A DNA stretch of 64,000 bases. It comes from Begonia masoniana (taxonomy: Eukaryota; Streptophyta; Magnoliopsida; Cucurbitales; Begoniaceae). The notes beneath the pieces were generated by a model, which saw nothing but the letters and a program-made list of their open reading frames with translations, ran no database searches and had not been told where the DNA came from. The number at the start of each line of letters is the position of its first letter. The first letter of the stretch is position 1. Shown one piece after another: positions 21,123 through 32,749 of the stretch. The stretch is taken from assembly GCA_022432975.1 (NCBI GenBank), contig CM039509.1, positions 25,885,432 through 25,949,431 of the forward strand, read 5' to 3'. A program made the position numbers and the translations under genes.

Positions 21123-21282
21123 CACTGATCTCCCAGGGATGCCGTTCGTTTTGATCCCACCATTTATCGACTTTAATCTTCCTGGATTACAATAAACTTG
21201 ACTTGAAATCCTCATGGTACAATCCCCCATAATCAAACTTCATTCTTTAATTGCCTCACCATGGCTGGCTTGCTTTCCTCCT
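21123..21282. other. Short unassigned stretch before the duplicated block
   Basis: No motif recognised. It lies between the C-like LTR end and the abrupt start of the repeated block at 21283 (ATAAGGTACATTATG). At 15654 the corresponding left flank is ordinary gag sequence. Confidence 0.5.
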
Positions 21283-21906
21283 ATAAGGTACATTATGTAT
21301 CCCGGCAGTCTTTACTTTCATGTACAGACTTGGCTTCAGTCCTTGAACAAACTGGTAAATCTTATCTTCCTCATCCTCAATCATACGGGGAGCAAACCGT
21401 TATAAAGCATCAAATTCACATATATAATCCGTCACAGAGCCAGTTTGTCGTAGATTCATAAACTCCTTCTTCTTGTTGGCCCGAACAGTCCTATTGAAGT
21501 ACTTGTCAAAGAAGGCGGTCTTGAAAATCCCCCAGGTCATAGCTTCGGCATTAGCGGTGCTCTGGATCGAGTCCCACCAATGCCTTGCACTTAACTCCAA
21601 ATGAAAGACAGCATAGGTGACCTTATCCCCTTCGTCAACCTTTGCATACATAAACATGTCTTCTATCTTTCGAATCCACTCCTCAGCATGAATAGGATCT
21701 GAGACATACCCATTAAACACCGGGGGTCGAAGCCGGTGAAAGCGCTCACCCCCATGATCATGAGTTGCGTTAGTACTGGAGTTGCCTTGTTCTTCTCTAG
21801 CTGTCATCAGTCGTTCTATCTGGTGAGATTGGCGCATGACCAACTCAGTCAACTGAGCAATAGCATTGCTATCCTCATTGGTCTCTCTCTGTTGACCTCT
21901 AACCAT
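21283..21906 (-). pseudogene. gag: Element C gag N-terminal fragment, second copy
   Basis: Nearly identical to 15654-16277, with the start at 21906-21904 and the same in-frame TAA at 21400-21402. It is cut abruptly at 21283 within the Gag C-terminal half; no nucleocapsid knuckles follow. The leader, primer site and 46-bp LTR stub also recur (21917-21978 intron-like segment; stub 22069-22114). It has no protease or pol of its own, so it is part of a duplicated block rather than a separate insertion. Confidence 0.9.
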
Positions 21907-22068
21907 CTTGGGATTCCTAGACAAATCATTACAGGCATAACTTAACTTAATGACATACATGAAATCATAAACACTTACAATTGCTGAGGTGTGCTCAAGT
22001 GACAGTCAGTGCTGGAAGGCAGTCTGCAGAATCAGTTTTAGAACCTGGTTTTGCTTTGATACCACAAT

Positions 22069-22278
22069 TGTAACGACCCCAGCCAGGAGACGTCACGTGT
22101 TCATATCCTTTCATCCCTCGGCGAGCAACAGAGAGAAAACAGGGAGGAGAAGGTACCTGTTTTCGTTCGGGTTTGGCGCGGAAAAAGCCAAACCGAGCTC
22201 TGGCTTTAGCTCGCCGGAGTTCGCTCGTCAGAATGGTGGCCGGAAATCTGCGTGGTCGCCGTCGTCGGGAGCTCGGGC
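22069..22278 (-). repeat. Second copies of the C LTR stub and B LTR piece
   Basis: 22069-22114 repeats the 46-bp C LTR stub with the same CAT junction, and 22115-22278 repeats B's LTR piece with one A fewer in a homopolymer. Sharing this unusual deletion junction shows that the two blocks descend from one event. Confidence 0.9.
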
Positions 22279-24721
22279 TGTAATACCCAGCATGTACGGA
22301 TTTCGGATATATTATATTATATTGTTATTTTATTATATAATGCCATTTTTGGTAAATATGTCAAATCAGGTCCGTTTCACGAAAAGAAAGCGCCATTATG
22401 ACCCTAGCGAATAATAAGAATTTTAAGGAATTTACGGGAATTTTTCGGAATAGTAACGCTATATTCCGAGTAATTGCCACTATCGTAAAGTAAGTGACGT
22501 TTTAATAAAAAAATAGTAAACGAGGTCCAAATTGTGAACGGACAGTTTTATTAAATCTCAAATAACGAGTTGAACTTATTGGTGAAATAAGGAGATTTCG
22601 AGAATCCGAACGGTTAGACGATTAACGAAACGAATGACGAATTAGTTATAGAAATCAAGGAAGGGAAAAACGGTCTTTTGCAAAGTAAAATTTTAATAAA
22701 AACCTAATTCTCTTCTTTCCTCTCCACTTTTCACGCCAGAACACATTTTTCCTTTCTCCCTCTCGCGACTCCTCTCTGCCAGCCGACGCCGAACTCCATT
22801 CCGATCCGATTTTCCTTCCGTTCGTCTCGTTTTCTTCACGCGTTCTCCTCCAATCGACGTTCTCGGTAAGTCTCTATAGTTTTGGAACATTGAAATCCGA
22901 GTTTCGTAAAGTTTTAAACGTTTAGGTTCGTTTAGGTTTTCGATTAAAAACGAGATCTAGGACTCGTAATCGATAGGTTGTCAATGATTAAGTAAATATT
23001 GAACGTGTTGGACGTATTTGGACGAATCTAATCGATTTAGGAAAAATGTTAGAATTTACGAAATTTCGAGATTTTTGAATAAACTCGTTTAACGTAAATC
23101 CTTGTAAATTGCTTAGGTAAACAGTGCTCGTGGACGGGTTTAAGCTGCTTTGGACGCGAGGTAAGTTCTCGTGAGTTTCTTTGGCCAAATCGGCCTACAC
23201 CGTACATCGTGTCGTCTCGAGGCGTTTTGGAGATGCCTTTAGTTAGTTTTGCTCGGTTTGGGTAGCTAGGTCTTAGGAGTTTATAGTTTACGTTTTTTTT
23301 AAAGTCCCGATGGTCTATGTGTTGCTTGTTTATTGTATGATATTGAACTGTTCACGCATCACTTGGTTTTAAAGAAAAGCATGAAAACGAATTTCCGCAC
23401 AGAGTTTTAAAGATAACGTAAAGCATAGCATCGGCCGAAAGGCTTACAGTGCACGGCCGAAAGGCTTACAGTTCACGGCCGAAAGGCTTACAGTTCACGG
23501 CCAAAAGGCTTACAGTTCATGGCCGAAAGGCTTACAGTACACCGGCCGAAAGGCTTACAGGCCGAAAGGCATACAGTTACAGGTCACGCGAGGTGGGGCT
23601 CAGGCACGGCTGTACGGATTGTAAGCGTGTACCCCCCTCCTCTAGCTGGAAAGAGTAGTCCGCCCGCTGGATGAGCTCTCTCTGGTTAGAGGGTATAGGA
23701 TCTCGGTGATACCTACATAGCATTGCATAGAAAGATAAAATAAAGCATGATTTATCGAACTCATAGCACAGCATGCATCGCATTTACTAGGGCTTACTGA
23801 GATTTATCTCATAGTGTGTTTATGTATGGTGTAGGTGACATAGACTACGAGATACCAGGTGAGGACGACGTTCCTCCACCTGAGGCATAGCTCAGTTGAC
23901 GGATGATGGCTGCGGTGGTGTGCTGGCGCAGTCGAGGCTTACACGACCCGTAGGGACAGTATGTATAGATTTTGAGGGTTTTTGGGCTGTTTGACATGTA
24001 TAGATGTATAGTATAGAAATTCTGGAACTGCTTGGTTTAAATTGTATTTAACGTTATATAGAAATATTTTGGGTTTAAACTGCGTTTAAATGTTACGAAA
24101 ACGTCTTAAATGACTTTAGGATTTGTTACGGATAAGCTCGGTTTTTAGAGCTATCCATGCAGTTGGACTTCGCAAAGTCTGACGCAAATCGATTGAGCGT
24201 TGAGTACGTTTTAATTGATCGAGTATCGGTTGAGTTTAGGTCGTGTGATATGGTGAGTATCTGTGTAAAAAGAAGAGTTTTGCTCTCTGGAAATCGGATT
24301 CCAGAGAGCAAATAGAGGAGTTCAATTCTGTGAAAGAATTGAAGGTAAGTATGCACTGGTTGCTCTCTGGAAATCCCAGAGAGCAAGTGTTCTGGTCGCT
24401 GCTGTGCAGCGACTGGGCGCTGCAACATGCAGCGCCCGCGGCGATTGGGCGCTGCAATTAGCAGCGACCAGTCGCTGCTCCTTTTGAGGGCAGAATTCCA
24501 ATTCTGCCCTCCCAATGTTTTATTATGTTTTATTAGTTTTAATTGATTTAATTTAATTGTTTTAAAAGTTTTATTTAAATTGTTTTAAAGGTTAGATTTC
24601 AATTCCGATTTCGATTCTGGTTTCGATTTCGGTTTAGCTTCCACTTAAAGTTTAATTAAATTTATTAGGATAAAAAAAAAATATATTCGGGAAAAACGGG
24701 TACAGTTTTAGGGGTGTTACA
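22279..24721 (+). mobile_element. Solo LTR D, second copy
   Basis: 2443 bp, same ends and same CGGGC target duplication (22274-22278, 24722-24726) as 16651-19090. By eye the copies differ only by single-base length changes in homopolymers, for example after GGGAATTTT and in GGCCAAAAGGC. Since the target and flanks are the same, it is a duplicated copy of one insertion. Confidence 0.93.
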
Positions 24722-25078
24722 CGGGCTCTCACTCTCGTCGTCGGGAGCTCGGGCCGAAGAGAAGAAGCAGAATGGCTTCTTCGAGAAGCCATTCTGTTTC
24801 TTTTAAAAAAAATAAATTTATTTTATTTTTATTTATTTATTTTCTTTTCTTTTCCTAATCAAATTACTAAATTGCCCTCACGCTTTTGAACTTCCGTATT
24901 TCCGTTAGAAACCTAACTTTCTATAAGTTGACTCTCATCTCACCCTCAATCTAACTCCTCCACCGAAGCTCCTGAACATAATTTAATAAACGTTTAAGTC
25001 ACTTTTAATTAAACAACTATTTTATTAATAACTTCTAAAATCCGTAAATTAATTAATTCTAAATTCGCAGGTGTTACA
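24722..25078 (-). repeat. Element B 3' LTR, terminal piece
   Basis: Runs from CGGGCTCTCACTCTCG to the LTR end GGTGTTACA at 25078, matching 29741-30097. It is followed by ATCCACCCTCCTTAC, the reverse polypurine tract of B. This is the true inner edge of B's 3' LTR. Confidence 0.9.
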
Positions 25079-27448
25079 ATCCACCCTCCTTACAAAAATT
25101 TTGTCCTCAAAATTTGTGGCCTTGTTATTCCTTAATTTACTCATCTCAACTACCCAACACCCTTACGCACTGGTCAGGTACTACTTGCCTCAAATTCCGA
25201 CTTCACCTAACTCTGTACGTTCTAACCTGACTATAATCTAATCCATACCCTCAAACCCTTCTAACTAACTTCTCCACTCGATCTTTTTCTCTAGCTAAGT
25301 TCATCTTTTTCTACTTCTGTGTCTACCGCACAAACCACTACATTCTTCCATACTACCCCAAATCGAGAAATCCTAATTCAGACGCGTATCCATCAACAAT
25401 CTCAAACCTACAAAGCCATCTCAATAGTGTTAGTTCTACATTTCAAAATTTCGTCGATCTTACTATCGCATCTTACACCTATTTACCTCGTATCTCATTC
25501 TAACATCATTTACACATTCCGAATTCTCACTACCTAAATTAACGTGGGTCATTCTAAACTATACACTCTAAATTATGCACCTCAACGCTCATATCTTCCT
25601 AACTTTGCTCCCCATATCTTAAGTCTTTATATGTCCTTTAACTTTCACTTCTCTAATCCAATATTCATCAACACTTACATAACTAAAACCGTCACGCTAA
25701 GAACTCAGTACATAAACCTCTTACCCTACATCCTTAAGTTTAATTTCTCTTCTACTTTACCATTTCCTTTCTAATTTATCACTCTTATTTCTTATACTAA
25801 CTTATCTCGAGAAAGCACACTACCTATTTACCTCGAGTAAACTCATTTTATCCAACTCTTATCTCAGTCAATCATCACCAAACATTCTCAAAGCCTTAAG
25901 TCTCAACTAACTCTTTCCCAACTTATTACATGTCGCACTCACATAACACCGCACTCACATAACACCAAGAATCTGCCGAGTAAACTTCCTATCTAAGTTC
26001 TCATAATCATTTGTCCAACTTCTACCTCGCTTATCATCAAACATCATCAAAGTCTTCAATCTAAATTATCTCATTTCTCACTCTTTACTACTCTTCATCC
26101 AACAACATAGTTCAAACCTATAACTTAAGCGTCTAACTTTCATAACTAAATACTCTCAAATTTATTTCATTTAACTTAATAAATCCTCACATATACTTTA
26201 ATTCTCAATATCCTCTAACTCTTTCTCTTAGTTAGCTAATCTCATCACTTTTAACTTTTAACTTAGCATTATACCTAAATCACTCAAACACTTCTTGTAC
26301 AATTTCTTATCCCTCTTACTCAAAACTCTATAATTCCTCAAGTCATACACTACTAGTTACTTAAGGTCCAAACTTCAAATTCTAACATTTCCCCTTTGAA
26401 TATAATACTTACCTCTAATCTCTGCCTCAAATTTTTCACTACTCACCTAATTTCTATACAATCTTTTAATACCTCCAAGTTACTGGCCTTTGTAATTCTA
26501 AATCGATCTCCAGATTCCCATCCTCGATATTGAATAAGACCAACTTTCATCTTGCACTCCCGACCACACATTGATTAATTACAGCCTCTAAAATACCACG
26601 GCAATCATTACTTTCGATACTCTCACAACTATTATTTAAATTAAATCCTTAAATACCGTCTGCATCTACATACTCCCACTATACGTAAATTTAATTATAT
26701 TACCTATTGTTATTTCCGTTATCTCCCTTTATCCTTACTAAACATATTAATGCAATCACTACAGTATAGGGTATCTCCCGAAAATTTCACTTCCAACGTC
26801 AATCTCGTCGAAGATTCCTTGCATCCTAAAACTCCCAGGGGTTTGCTAACTAAACCCCAATTCTTTCTAATCTACTCTTATCTCACATAAAATGTATCTC
26901 TCCTAAGGGTACTACTATGACAGTCATACCTAGTTCTTAGATTTGATGCATAACATTTAAGCTACCACACCCTTATCATTTTCACACTAGGACGTAACTC
27001 ACGCTTTCCCCAACTACTATCACTTCCACACCAAGCTAACGCTTACACTCACCTCGGGACGTTCAGACCCCTTTTTACATATCCATAAGTTATTAGATTT
27101 ACATTCTCATCCTAGGGTCCTCTAATTTCTCTAATTGCAAATCTTACTTCTCTCTTCTAAAAATGTTACTTGTCCCCTTTTTTTTTCTTTTCAAACAGAA
27201 CTCCTAGTTGTTCGAACTATCGATTCAGTACGTCTATGAGTCGGCTCATGAAATCCACCTAGGTTGTCTCGGTACTCTCGAGATTCTCGTTCTAAGCCCG
27301 ACCAAGGTTAAACAATCTAAAATCGAAACTCAGCTCAAACAAACTAAAAGAAAAGAATTACTTACAGTCGGTGAAGCACGTTGCATGGCGGCCGGCATTG
27401 TCAGGTAATCCTTTGAACGACTTGACCATTTATGCTCTGATACCATCT
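25079..27448 (-). other. Element B internal region, non-coding and C-poor in sense
   Basis: 2370 bp between the reverse polypurine tract (25079-25092) and the primer binding site. No gag or pol motif is visible on either strand. The plus strand is nearly devoid of G in places (the row 25741-25800 has none), so the sense strand is almost devoid of C. This is the same bias as in A, which lies in the opposite orientation. Near the leader the minus strand has CCGACTGTAAGT (complement of 27360-27365 and adjacent bases), like the leader donor of C, E and F. LARD-like; it would need enzymes from another element. Confidence 0.65.
27434..27445 (-). promoter_or_regulatory. Primer binding site of element B (tRNA-iMet)
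   Basis: The complement reads TGGTATCAGAGC, the usual initiator-Met tRNA primer site, three bases from the LTR edge at 27449. It fixes B on the minus strand and marks the LTR at right as the 5' LTR. Confidence 0.9.
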
Positions 27449-30097
27449 TGTAACGCCCCCGAACCCACCCTGGCTCGGAGCGCTACTTTGCTAGCCAATC
27501 TCACGTTAAAATCTAATTTAAAATAAGACTAGACTCGCTAATGCCCCTTAATCCTAATCTCTAAGCACCACGGCGTTCTTCCCGAAATTCCGGCAAAGTA
27601 ACGCCTGAAAATGGCGCCTCCAAAATGCTAAAAACCTGCATAAAATCCAATCCCAACCAGAACAGAATATTCCAACTATCTAACCAACCTACGAAATCTC
27701 CAACAGCAGTAAAGAGGGAAACTAAAATGCTAACATCCCTACGTAAAGAAAGTCCACAGTACAGGGCGATACATCACCCTTAACTATGACTATATACCAC
27801 AAATACACATAGCTATACCACAACCATTAAAACATCAACTAAAAAGAGATACATATTCCCTAACATTTCTACAAACAGACATTACAATAAACTACTAAAA
27901 TACAAAGCCCCACATCTCCGAAGACCATGGTGGAGTCGCCCCGACAACTGCCCGCACCGGCACTCCCCGTGCATCTCCGACTGCTCCCAAGTCTTGGCTG
28001 ACTCACATAGCTCACCTGTACATCCAGTCATCACCTACACCACAGAACACACGCGCACACGTAAGCTTACGCTTAGCAAGTAGGGATAACAAATATAAAC
28101 AAGCACAATGCACACACAACACTGAACAAAATAACCAAACAACACAACACCACAATGCAACTCGACTAGATAGAATACAAGCCACACACAACACTGAACA
28201 AAACCACCAACAACACAACACCACATGCAACTCGACTACTCAACTCATAGTTGCCCGCACCCCAAAGGTGCCTTACACATTGCCCGCACCGAAGTGCATT
28301 ACAGAACGAAAAACTCAAACGACAAACACACAACGACAAACCACAACGACAGACACACAACGCAAACACGCAAACGACAAACACACAACGACAGACACAC
28401 AACGACATGTTGCCCCGCACCGAAGTGCCTAGTTGCCCCGCCCGAAGGGCCTTAGTTGCCCGCCCCGAAGGGCCTTAGTTGCCCGCCCCGAAGGGCCTTA
28501 GTTGCCCGCACCGAAGTGCCTTAGTTGCCCGCGCCCGAATGGCCTTAGCCTTAGTTGCCCGCCCCGAAGGGCCTTACACTTTAACCGACTACCACGCTAA
28601 CTAATGCAACACCACACGCAACCAACCAATGCAACCCACACGACACCAACCAATGCAACCCACACAACAACCAACCAATGCAATCCACACGACAACCAAC
28701 CAATGCAATCCACACGACAACAAACCAATGCAACCCACACAACAACCAACAAGGCTTAACCAACAAAGAAGACAATCAAACATCAAACAACAAACAACCA
28801 ACAAGGCTTAACCAACAAAGAAGACAGCCAAACAACAAACAACAAAATAAATCCTACCGTTCCGTGGTGTAGGCCCGAAGGCAAAACAAACGTCCCCTAC
28901 TTACCTGAACTCTTGCACCGCACTTACTCGCTTTGGCTATGTACATTTGCCCACTCGGTAACCTATCACATTCACAAAATTCACTTAAGCATTACAATTC
29001 ATTTCTAAAGAATATTTAAACCAACTCTAACTACAATTAATCAAACTTCATTCAAATTAAGCCTACATTCACCAATTACCCTCAAACTACTATTTCTAGC
29101 CTAATCCAACAAAAACCTACCTAAACGGACCACCAATTTGGGTTCGGTAAAAACCGACCAGAAACCTCAAACGTGCATAACTTTCACGTCCGTTATCGGA
29201 ATCGAACGATTGCAGCGGCCACGTACTCCTCTAATAACCTATTTTAACATCCTAAAAGGAATTTTAAAACCACTAACCGTAGCTAGATCAAAACCATTAA
29301 AAACAGAACCGGTTCTTAGGGTTCAAAATTCCCTCTTTCGATTTTTCATCAATTTCTACCCAATTAGTCACCAATCTATCACATTATAACCAATTCAACA
29401 TAAACTAACAACAAATTGAAGTTGCCAATTCGGGAAACCCAATTTCACAGCACACACCCCCACGGTTTTCTTCCAGAAAACAGGGCATCACTGCCCAACG
29501 GCGATCATTCGCCTCACGCCCCTAATTCCTCCACATTTCCGCCACAAATCGACCAAAGAAACGACCCAACTCGCAGACCATCCCTCGGCGAGCAACAGAG
29601 AGAAAACAGGGAGGAGAAGGTACCTGTTTTCGGTCGGGTTTGGCGCGAAAAAAGCCGAACCGAGCTCTGGCTTTAGCTCGCCGGAGTTCGCTCGTCAGAA
29701 TGGTGGCCGGAAATCTGCGTGGTCGCCGTCGTCGGGAGCTCGGGCTCTCACTCTCGTCGTCGGGAGCTCGGGCCGAAGAGAAGAAGCAGAATGGCTTCTT
29801 CGAGAAGCCATTCTGTTTCTTTTAAAAAAAATAAATTTATTTTATTTTTATTTATTTATTTTCTTTTCTTTTCCTAATCAAATTACTAAATTGCCCTCAT
29901 GCTTTTGAACTTCCGTATTTCCGTTAGAAACCTAACTTTCTATAAGTTGACTCTCATCTCACCCTCAATCTAACTCCTCCACCGAAGCTCCTGAACATAA
30001 TTTAATAAACGTTTAAGTCACTTTTAATTAAACAACTATTTTATTAATAACTTCTAAAATCCGTAAATTAATTAATTCTAAATTCGCAGGTGTTACA
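27449..30097 (-). repeat. Element B 5' LTR (intact)
   Basis: 2649 bp with TGTAACGCCCC...GGTGTTACA ends and uninterrupted; this is the reference for the broken 3' LTR. Compared with 4353-6641 it carries a shorter CGAA-hairpin array (about six units at 28425-28575 against fifteen) and scattered base changes. The UUCG-type hairpin with CTACA is near complement 28868-28884, and TGTAG/GTGA near complement 28030. The inverted repeat GGCTTCTTCGAGAAGCC lies near 29793. Confidence 0.9.
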
Positions 30098-31035
30098 GAG
30101 TTTCTCTCGATGACAAAGAATAGGTGGTCGACGGATGGTGCTCGTGGCGATGCGGTGTGTTTTGGCAAGGTTCGGTGACGGTGAGTGTTCTCCGAGCTAT
30201 TCGGGTAATCAATGTAAGCTTGTTTTGATATTAAAGATGTGAGGGATTTTAGGATATGTGGGGAAGTTTGATGTTTTGGGAATTGTATAGTGAATGTAGG
30301 TTCGAAGTTGTGTTGTTTTGAATGATTTGGTGACGTGTTTATTTTGGAGATGTTTTTAAGGAAATTCCATTTATGGTGTTGATGTTGTCTTGAGGTTTTG
30401 GTTGGGTAATATTTGACGATTTTAAGCATCTAGCCATGTAAGGATTGGCTCGGTTTTAGAGCGATCCACGCGGTTCGTTTTCTTGAGTTTTCCGAAATTG
30501 TAGGTTATATTAGTGTCGTGTTTTGGATAATCAATGAATGAGTGTTTTGTTTTAGTATAAGAAAATTTATGTTGAGAAGTATAGGGATTATGTTGGTAAG
30601 TATTGAAGAAACAGGAAGAATGAGGTATGAAAGGGGAGAGAAGAAGAAGCATCGCTTTGGAATGAAATTCCAGAGCGATGGGCGATTGATCGCCCTGGGA
30701 AGGGGATCAATCGCCACAAGGTAAACACTCTGGAAGTAAACTTCTAGAGCGATGGGCGATTGATCGCCCCAAATTCGGCGATTAATCGCCCCTCATTTCT
30801 TTTCTGGCGACTGATCGCCAGTAAGGAAGGGCGATCAGTCGCCCCTCCTTTGGCTGGCACATGACATTTTTGCCCCCTTTTGTTTTATTAATTTTGTTTA
30901 TTAGGTTTCTTTGTTTATTTAAAGTGATATGGGAAATGTTTAAAAAAAAAAAAAAGAATTTCTACTTATGGGGGCTAAATTAGGAGTAAGTTATGGCTAG
31001 GCCGTGACGGCCCTGACCGGGTTGGGGTCGTTACA
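30098..31035 (+). repeat. Element A 3' LTR, right part
   Basis: Resumes with the target copy GAGTT and ends GGGTCGTTACA at 31035. It contains the conserved AGAGCGATCCACGCGGTTCG (near 30458) seen in D and F as AGAGCTATCC.CGCAGTTGG, a polypyrimidine-poor stretch, and at 30650-30845 a set of short palindromes around GCGATYRATCGC. The next bases, GTAACGACC, are the start of a Cassandra LTR less one T. A may therefore have entered that Cassandra copy with target GTAAC; the other flank is outside the window. Confidence 0.8.
30650..30845 (+). repeat. Palindromic GATC-word array in the A LTR
   Basis: Short inverted repeats in a row: GGGCGATTGATCGCCC (30680-30695, again near 30754), GGCGATTAATCGCC (30777-30790), GGCGACTGATCGCC (30806-30819) and GGCGATCAGTCGCC (30830-30843). 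The last two are exact reverse complements of each other. The array could fold into one branched structure. LTR H and the G LTRs have related arrays. Confidence 0.85.
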
Positions 31036-31420
31036 GTAACGACCATTTTTCCCAACAAGATATTGTCCGCTCTGGGGATTGGGCCGTAGCCCAATATCCT
31101 CCCCTCACGGCTTTGTTTGGCGAGGACTTCCCACTCGGTCACCCAACCTGGTATTGCTCTCGCCGAAGCACTTTTAACTTCAGAGTTCTTATGGGAACCG
31201 TTGCCAATTGTGCTCCAAAATGCGTCTTGCTATCTTAGGAGGGTCTCTATACATATGTTTCATTTCCACATACTTCCCCAAACGATGTGGGATTGTGACA
31301 ACCCCCTCCTTTACGACCCGGAATTCGTCTATACTCGAGTCCGGGATTCGCCTACACTCGGCTTAGGTCCCGAGGTTTGCCCCGCAGTCATACTCATACG
31401 TGCACATTCGAGTCATCACA
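31036..31420 (-). mobile_element. Cassandra TRIM LTR (5S-like), copy 1
   Basis: On the minus strand 31124-31210 is strongly like plant 5S rRNA, with AGTTAAAAGTGCTTCGGCGAG (internal A-box region) and GGTTGGGTGACC (C-box region). The segment ends AGTCATCACA. Cassandra is a short non-coding LTR element known for a 5S-derived Pol III promoter in its LTR. The first T is missing (GTAACGACC at 31036), where element A adjoins. No second LTR or primer site follows directly, so it is a solo or broken LTR and not a 5S gene. Confidence 0.85.
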
Positions 31421-32121
31421 TGAGGGCTCAATCTCTAAACCACCTTCTAGGCATTGGGATCCTAACTTGTGGTTTCCTTAAGTAGTTAGGTTAGAATATT
31501 TGTGATTCTTTTATTTTATATGATGCCACTAATTTTTATGAAATTTAGCATCTCAAAATTAATACAAACCAAGCATACTTGCAATGTATAAAACTTTAAA
31601 TCTTTTTAACTACTATAACGAATCAAAGACAAATAATGTTTTTATTTTAAGTACTGGTTTATTAGTTTCATGCAACAAAATTGTCTACATCACAAATATT
31701 TGAGTTACTTACATTATTATTGTGGAGTCCCCAGTGCTTCTAGTACAATAATCAAAGCGCGGTACTAGATATGGAGGATAGCTCTACTTGTAAATCATTC
31801 ACTTTCTACTCTCCCAACTTGTATGAGCTGGGCTATCACAATTAATAGAATCATGGCTCATCCTTGTTTTCACAAGGTGAGATTTCATAATATCTCCTTC
31901 TTGGAGGACGAACGTCCTTGTCAGCTACACTTCTGGTTGGGTTTCGACTCTGATACCATTTATGGAGTCATTGTCAGCTTAAAGATAATTAAGCTTAGTT
32001 TTTGTTTTAATGATGAATACACTAAATTTGTCAATTACTGCTAAGATTATTTTATTGATTATTTATGCAATAAAAGTTTCATATCTATTTTGTTTAGAAA
32101 TACCCTTGACAAGGGATAATT
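31421..32121. other. Unassigned AT-rich stretch with a small retroelement relic
   Basis: AT-rich sequence without coding motifs. At 31841-31958 the order TCACA, CTCCTTCTTGGAGGACGAACG, TGGTTGG, CTCTGATACCATT resembles the short interior of a minus-strand TRIM: LTR end, purine tract, then a reverse-complemented iMet primer site at about 31949-31958. The flanking LTRs were not recognised. Confidence 0.5.
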
Positions 32122-32412
32122 TGTAACGACCCAGACCCCGTTCCCGCAGGCCCAAGTCCTGCAATCCGGCCAGCTAGCCATCCGACACTGCCACTTGGTT
32201 TCCCTCAGGCCGTCCCACGTGTACTCACGATCTTCCCTCCCCCTGAAGAGGGTTTTTGCCTTCCCTCCACTCGAACCTAGGACCTCAGGGACAAGTCCCT
32301 GGGCTAGGAATGAGGAGTACCACTGAGCTAGGAAACCACGTGGTAGTGTCGGATGGCTAGCTGGCAAGACTGCACGACTTGGGCCTACGGGAATGGGGTC
32401 TGGGTCGTTACA
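32122..32412. mobile_element. Fold-back element 1 with tRNA-like core
   Basis: 291 bp with inverted terminal repeats of about 83 bp beginning TGTAACGACCCAGACCCC; the arms differ at roughly ten positions. On the minus strand the core has TAGCTCAGTGGTAC (A-box-like) and GGTTCGAGTGG (B-box-like) about 50 bp apart, as in a tRNA-derived SINE. No target duplication was found. No protein is encoded. Confidence 0.8.
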
Positions 32413-32429
32413 AAAAAAGACGCCTTTTT

Positions 32430-32730
32430 TGTAACAACCCCCCCACACCTCTTGGGCCGGGCCTCACCCCGCACCCAGGCCAGGGCAAGCTGTGCAGTCC
32501 CAGTAGGGCTCCGCCACGTGTTGGCTCAGTGGTACTCCTCATTCGTAGCCCAGGGACTTGTCCCTGAGGTCCTGGGTTCGAGTGGGGAGAAGGCAAAAAC
32601 CCTCTTCAGGGGGAGGGAAGATCGTGAGTACACGTGGGACGGCCTGAGGGAAACCACGTGGCAGTGTCAGATGGCTAGCTGGCCAGACTGCACGACTTGA
32701 GCCTGCGGGAACGGGGTCTGGGTCGTTACA
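32430..32730. mobile_element. Fold-back element 2, chimeric arms, tRNA-like core
   Basis: 301 bp. The left arm (TGTAACAACCCCCCC, GGGCCTCACCCCGCACC) is of the element-3 type, and the right arm (AACGGGGTCTGGGTCGTTACA) of the element-1 type. Between them on the plus strand lie TTGGCTCAGTGGTAC and GGGTTCGAGTGGGG, A- and B-box-like. It is joined to its neighbours by short A-run/T-run inverted linkers at 32413-32429 and 32731-32749. Confidence 0.8.
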
Positions 32731-32749
32731 AAAAAGGCACCTCTTTTTT

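Larger units (their letters stand above)
4353..30097 (-). mobile_element. Element B: non-autonomous long-LTR gypsy element, heavily nested
   Basis: Bounded by TG...CA LTR ends and flanked by the same five bases, GAGTT (4348-4352 and 30098-30102). Minus-strand orientation is set by the tRNA-iMet-type primer site, reverse-complemented at 27434-27445 beside the right LTR, and by a reverse polypurine tract beside the left LTR at about 25079-25092. Without the insertions it would be two LTRs of about 2.6 kb around a 2.4-kb interior with no recognisable gag or pol. C, a solo LTR and the duplicated block all lie in its left (3') LTR. Confidence 0.85.

Noticed and set aside
32515..32585. Possible tRNA gene
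   Set aside because: A-box- and B-box-like motifs are present, but no acceptor or anticodon stem could be formed by eye; it is the core of a fold-back or SINE-like element.
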